Shown here: one piece after another, positions 6,414-6,952 of the stretch
Layout of the letters: every line of letters begins with the position of its first letter
Position numbering within the stretch: the first letter of the stretch is position 1
Source: Crocinitomicaceae bacterium
GTDB lineage: Bacteria; Bacteroidota; Bacteroidia; Flavobacteriales_D; Crocinitomicaceae
Length of the DNA stretch: 6,952 nt
Assembly: GCA_015662935.1 (NCBI GenBank)
Contig: DQTF01000004.1
Coordinates: forward strand, 1-6,952
Direction of reading: 5' to 3'
Made by a program: the position numbers and the translations under genes
The notes under the pieces: model-generated
Seen by the model: only the letters and a program-made list of their open reading frames with translations
Databases searched by the model: none
Told to the model about the DNA's origin: nothing

Positions 6414-6952
6414 TATTCAATGATCACTTTTCGTTGAATTGAACCTTTAACAGTAGTAACTCGAATTATATAACTTCCTGATTGAACAGATGAAACATCT
6501 AGGTTCAATTTTGATAAAGAAACGTTTGCGTCTGTCAAAACTGTTCTTCCTTGCATATCAATCATTTTAATAGAAGTAATCTGCTCATCTGCACTAATCG
6601 TTATATAACTAGTCGCAGGAATCGGATATACTGATACTGAATTCTCTGATAACTCAATAGTATTCAGAACAGAACAATCTGGCCCAAGGTATAATAAGTT
6701 ATCAAAATCAATGTGGCAAGCAAATTCTACAGAATCGATAAAGGGATTTCTATTTCCTTGTAAATTATAGATATACTCATGTCTTGCTATTTCGTAATCA
6801 TCTGGTAAATCTGCATAATGCCATGTTTTTAATAATTCTTGATCTTGATTAGTTGCCGCAGGGTCACCATTCAAATTAAAACCATAGGTAACAACCATAT
6901 ACATAATCGCTCTTGCTGCATTTCCTTTTTGTGCATCTCGTGGCTCATAGAC
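6413..6952 (-). CDS. Secreted endonuclease I-family nuclease with T9SS sorting domain, 5'-truncated
   Basis: C-terminal part of an EndA/NucM-type endonuclease I, a non-specific nuclease acting on DNA outside the cell. The frame is open to the window edge; 179 residues are visible, and the ATG at 6904 is internal because VYEPRDAQKGNAARAIMYM, a typical family block (KG-x-x-ARA-x-x-YM), spans it. Counting from the edge, GNRNPFID (66-73) is the other strong family motif. The catalytic His region normally lies further upstream and is not seen. Residues about 105-179 resemble a type A T9SS sorting domain: SVYPIPATSYITI, then IKMIDMQGRTVL, then SGSYIIRV and a basic strand ending KVIIE. Its first motif is YPIP rather than the usual YPNP. 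It is first of the three visible minus-strand genes, overlapping the next by one base. Its start and promoter are beyond the window. Confidence 0.88.
   Translation of the reverse strand, partial: VYEPRDAQKGNAARAIMYMVVTYGFNLNGDPAATNQDQELLKTWHYADLPDDYEIARHEYIYNLQGNRNPFIDSVEFACHIDFDNLLYLGPDCSVLNTIELSENSVSVYPIPATSYITISADEQITSIKMIDMQGRTVLTDANVSLSKLNLDVSSVQSGSYIIRVTTVKGSIQRKVIIE

Noticed and set aside
6902..6904. ATG at 6904 (minus strand) as the start of the nuclease
   Set aside because: The upstream in-frame codons to the window edge encode VYEPRDAQKGNAARAI, a conserved endonuclease I block, so the gene continues beyond the window.
1..6952. Mobile element, CRISPR array, tRNA/rRNA or prophage content
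   Set aside because: No transposase, regularly spaced repeats, structural RNA motifs or phage genes were seen on either strand. Gene order in the left half is the standard conserved one.

Overview
The window looks like chromosomal DNA from a Bacteroidota, most likely Flavobacteriales (a Crocinitomicaceae/Fluviicola-like relative is a guess from protein style). The evidence is a C-terminal type IX secretion (T9SS) sorting domain, a twin-arginine metallophosphatase encoded beside a separate 5'-nucleotidase C-domain lipoprotein, AT-rich sequence, A-rich leaders without clear Shine-Dalgarno sites, and possible Bacteroidota-type TTG/TAnnTTTG promoter elements. No mobile element, CRISPR array, tRNA or rRNA was seen.

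Region 1 (about 1-3114, + strand) is the widely conserved translation operon thrS (5' end outside the window) - infC - rpmI - rplT, closed by a strong intrinsic terminator at 3079-3114. Two intercistronic spacers hold RNA hairpins that are not terminators: a long one between infC and rpmI (2317-2366), and a two-hairpin arrangement starting inside the end of rpmI (2594-2648). They sit where ribosomal protein L20 controls this operon in other bacteria, so they are candidate autoregulatory sites.

Region 2 (3115-4797) has a 229-nt intergenic stretch with an inverted repeat and candidate promoters, followed by a monocistronic dihydrolipoamide dehydrogenase gene (lpd). A perfect 23-bp hairpin serves as a terminator shared with the convergent genes that follow.

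Region 3 (4798-6952, - strand) is a compact three-gene unit with overlapping ends. In transcription order it encodes an endonuclease I-family nuclease with a T9SS tail (5' end outside the window), a lipoprotein carrying only the C-terminal domain of a 5'-nucleotidase, and a Tat-signal protein carrying only the N-terminal metallophosphatase domain of a 5'-nucleotidase. The overlaps are 1 nt (TAATG) and 4 nt (ATGA), suggesting translational coupling. The inferred joint role is degradation of external DNA to nucleotides and then dephosphorylation to nucleosides and phosphate. This cluster and the two ribosomal-protein leader-like RNAs are the most interesting parts; the rest is ordinary housekeeping sequence.
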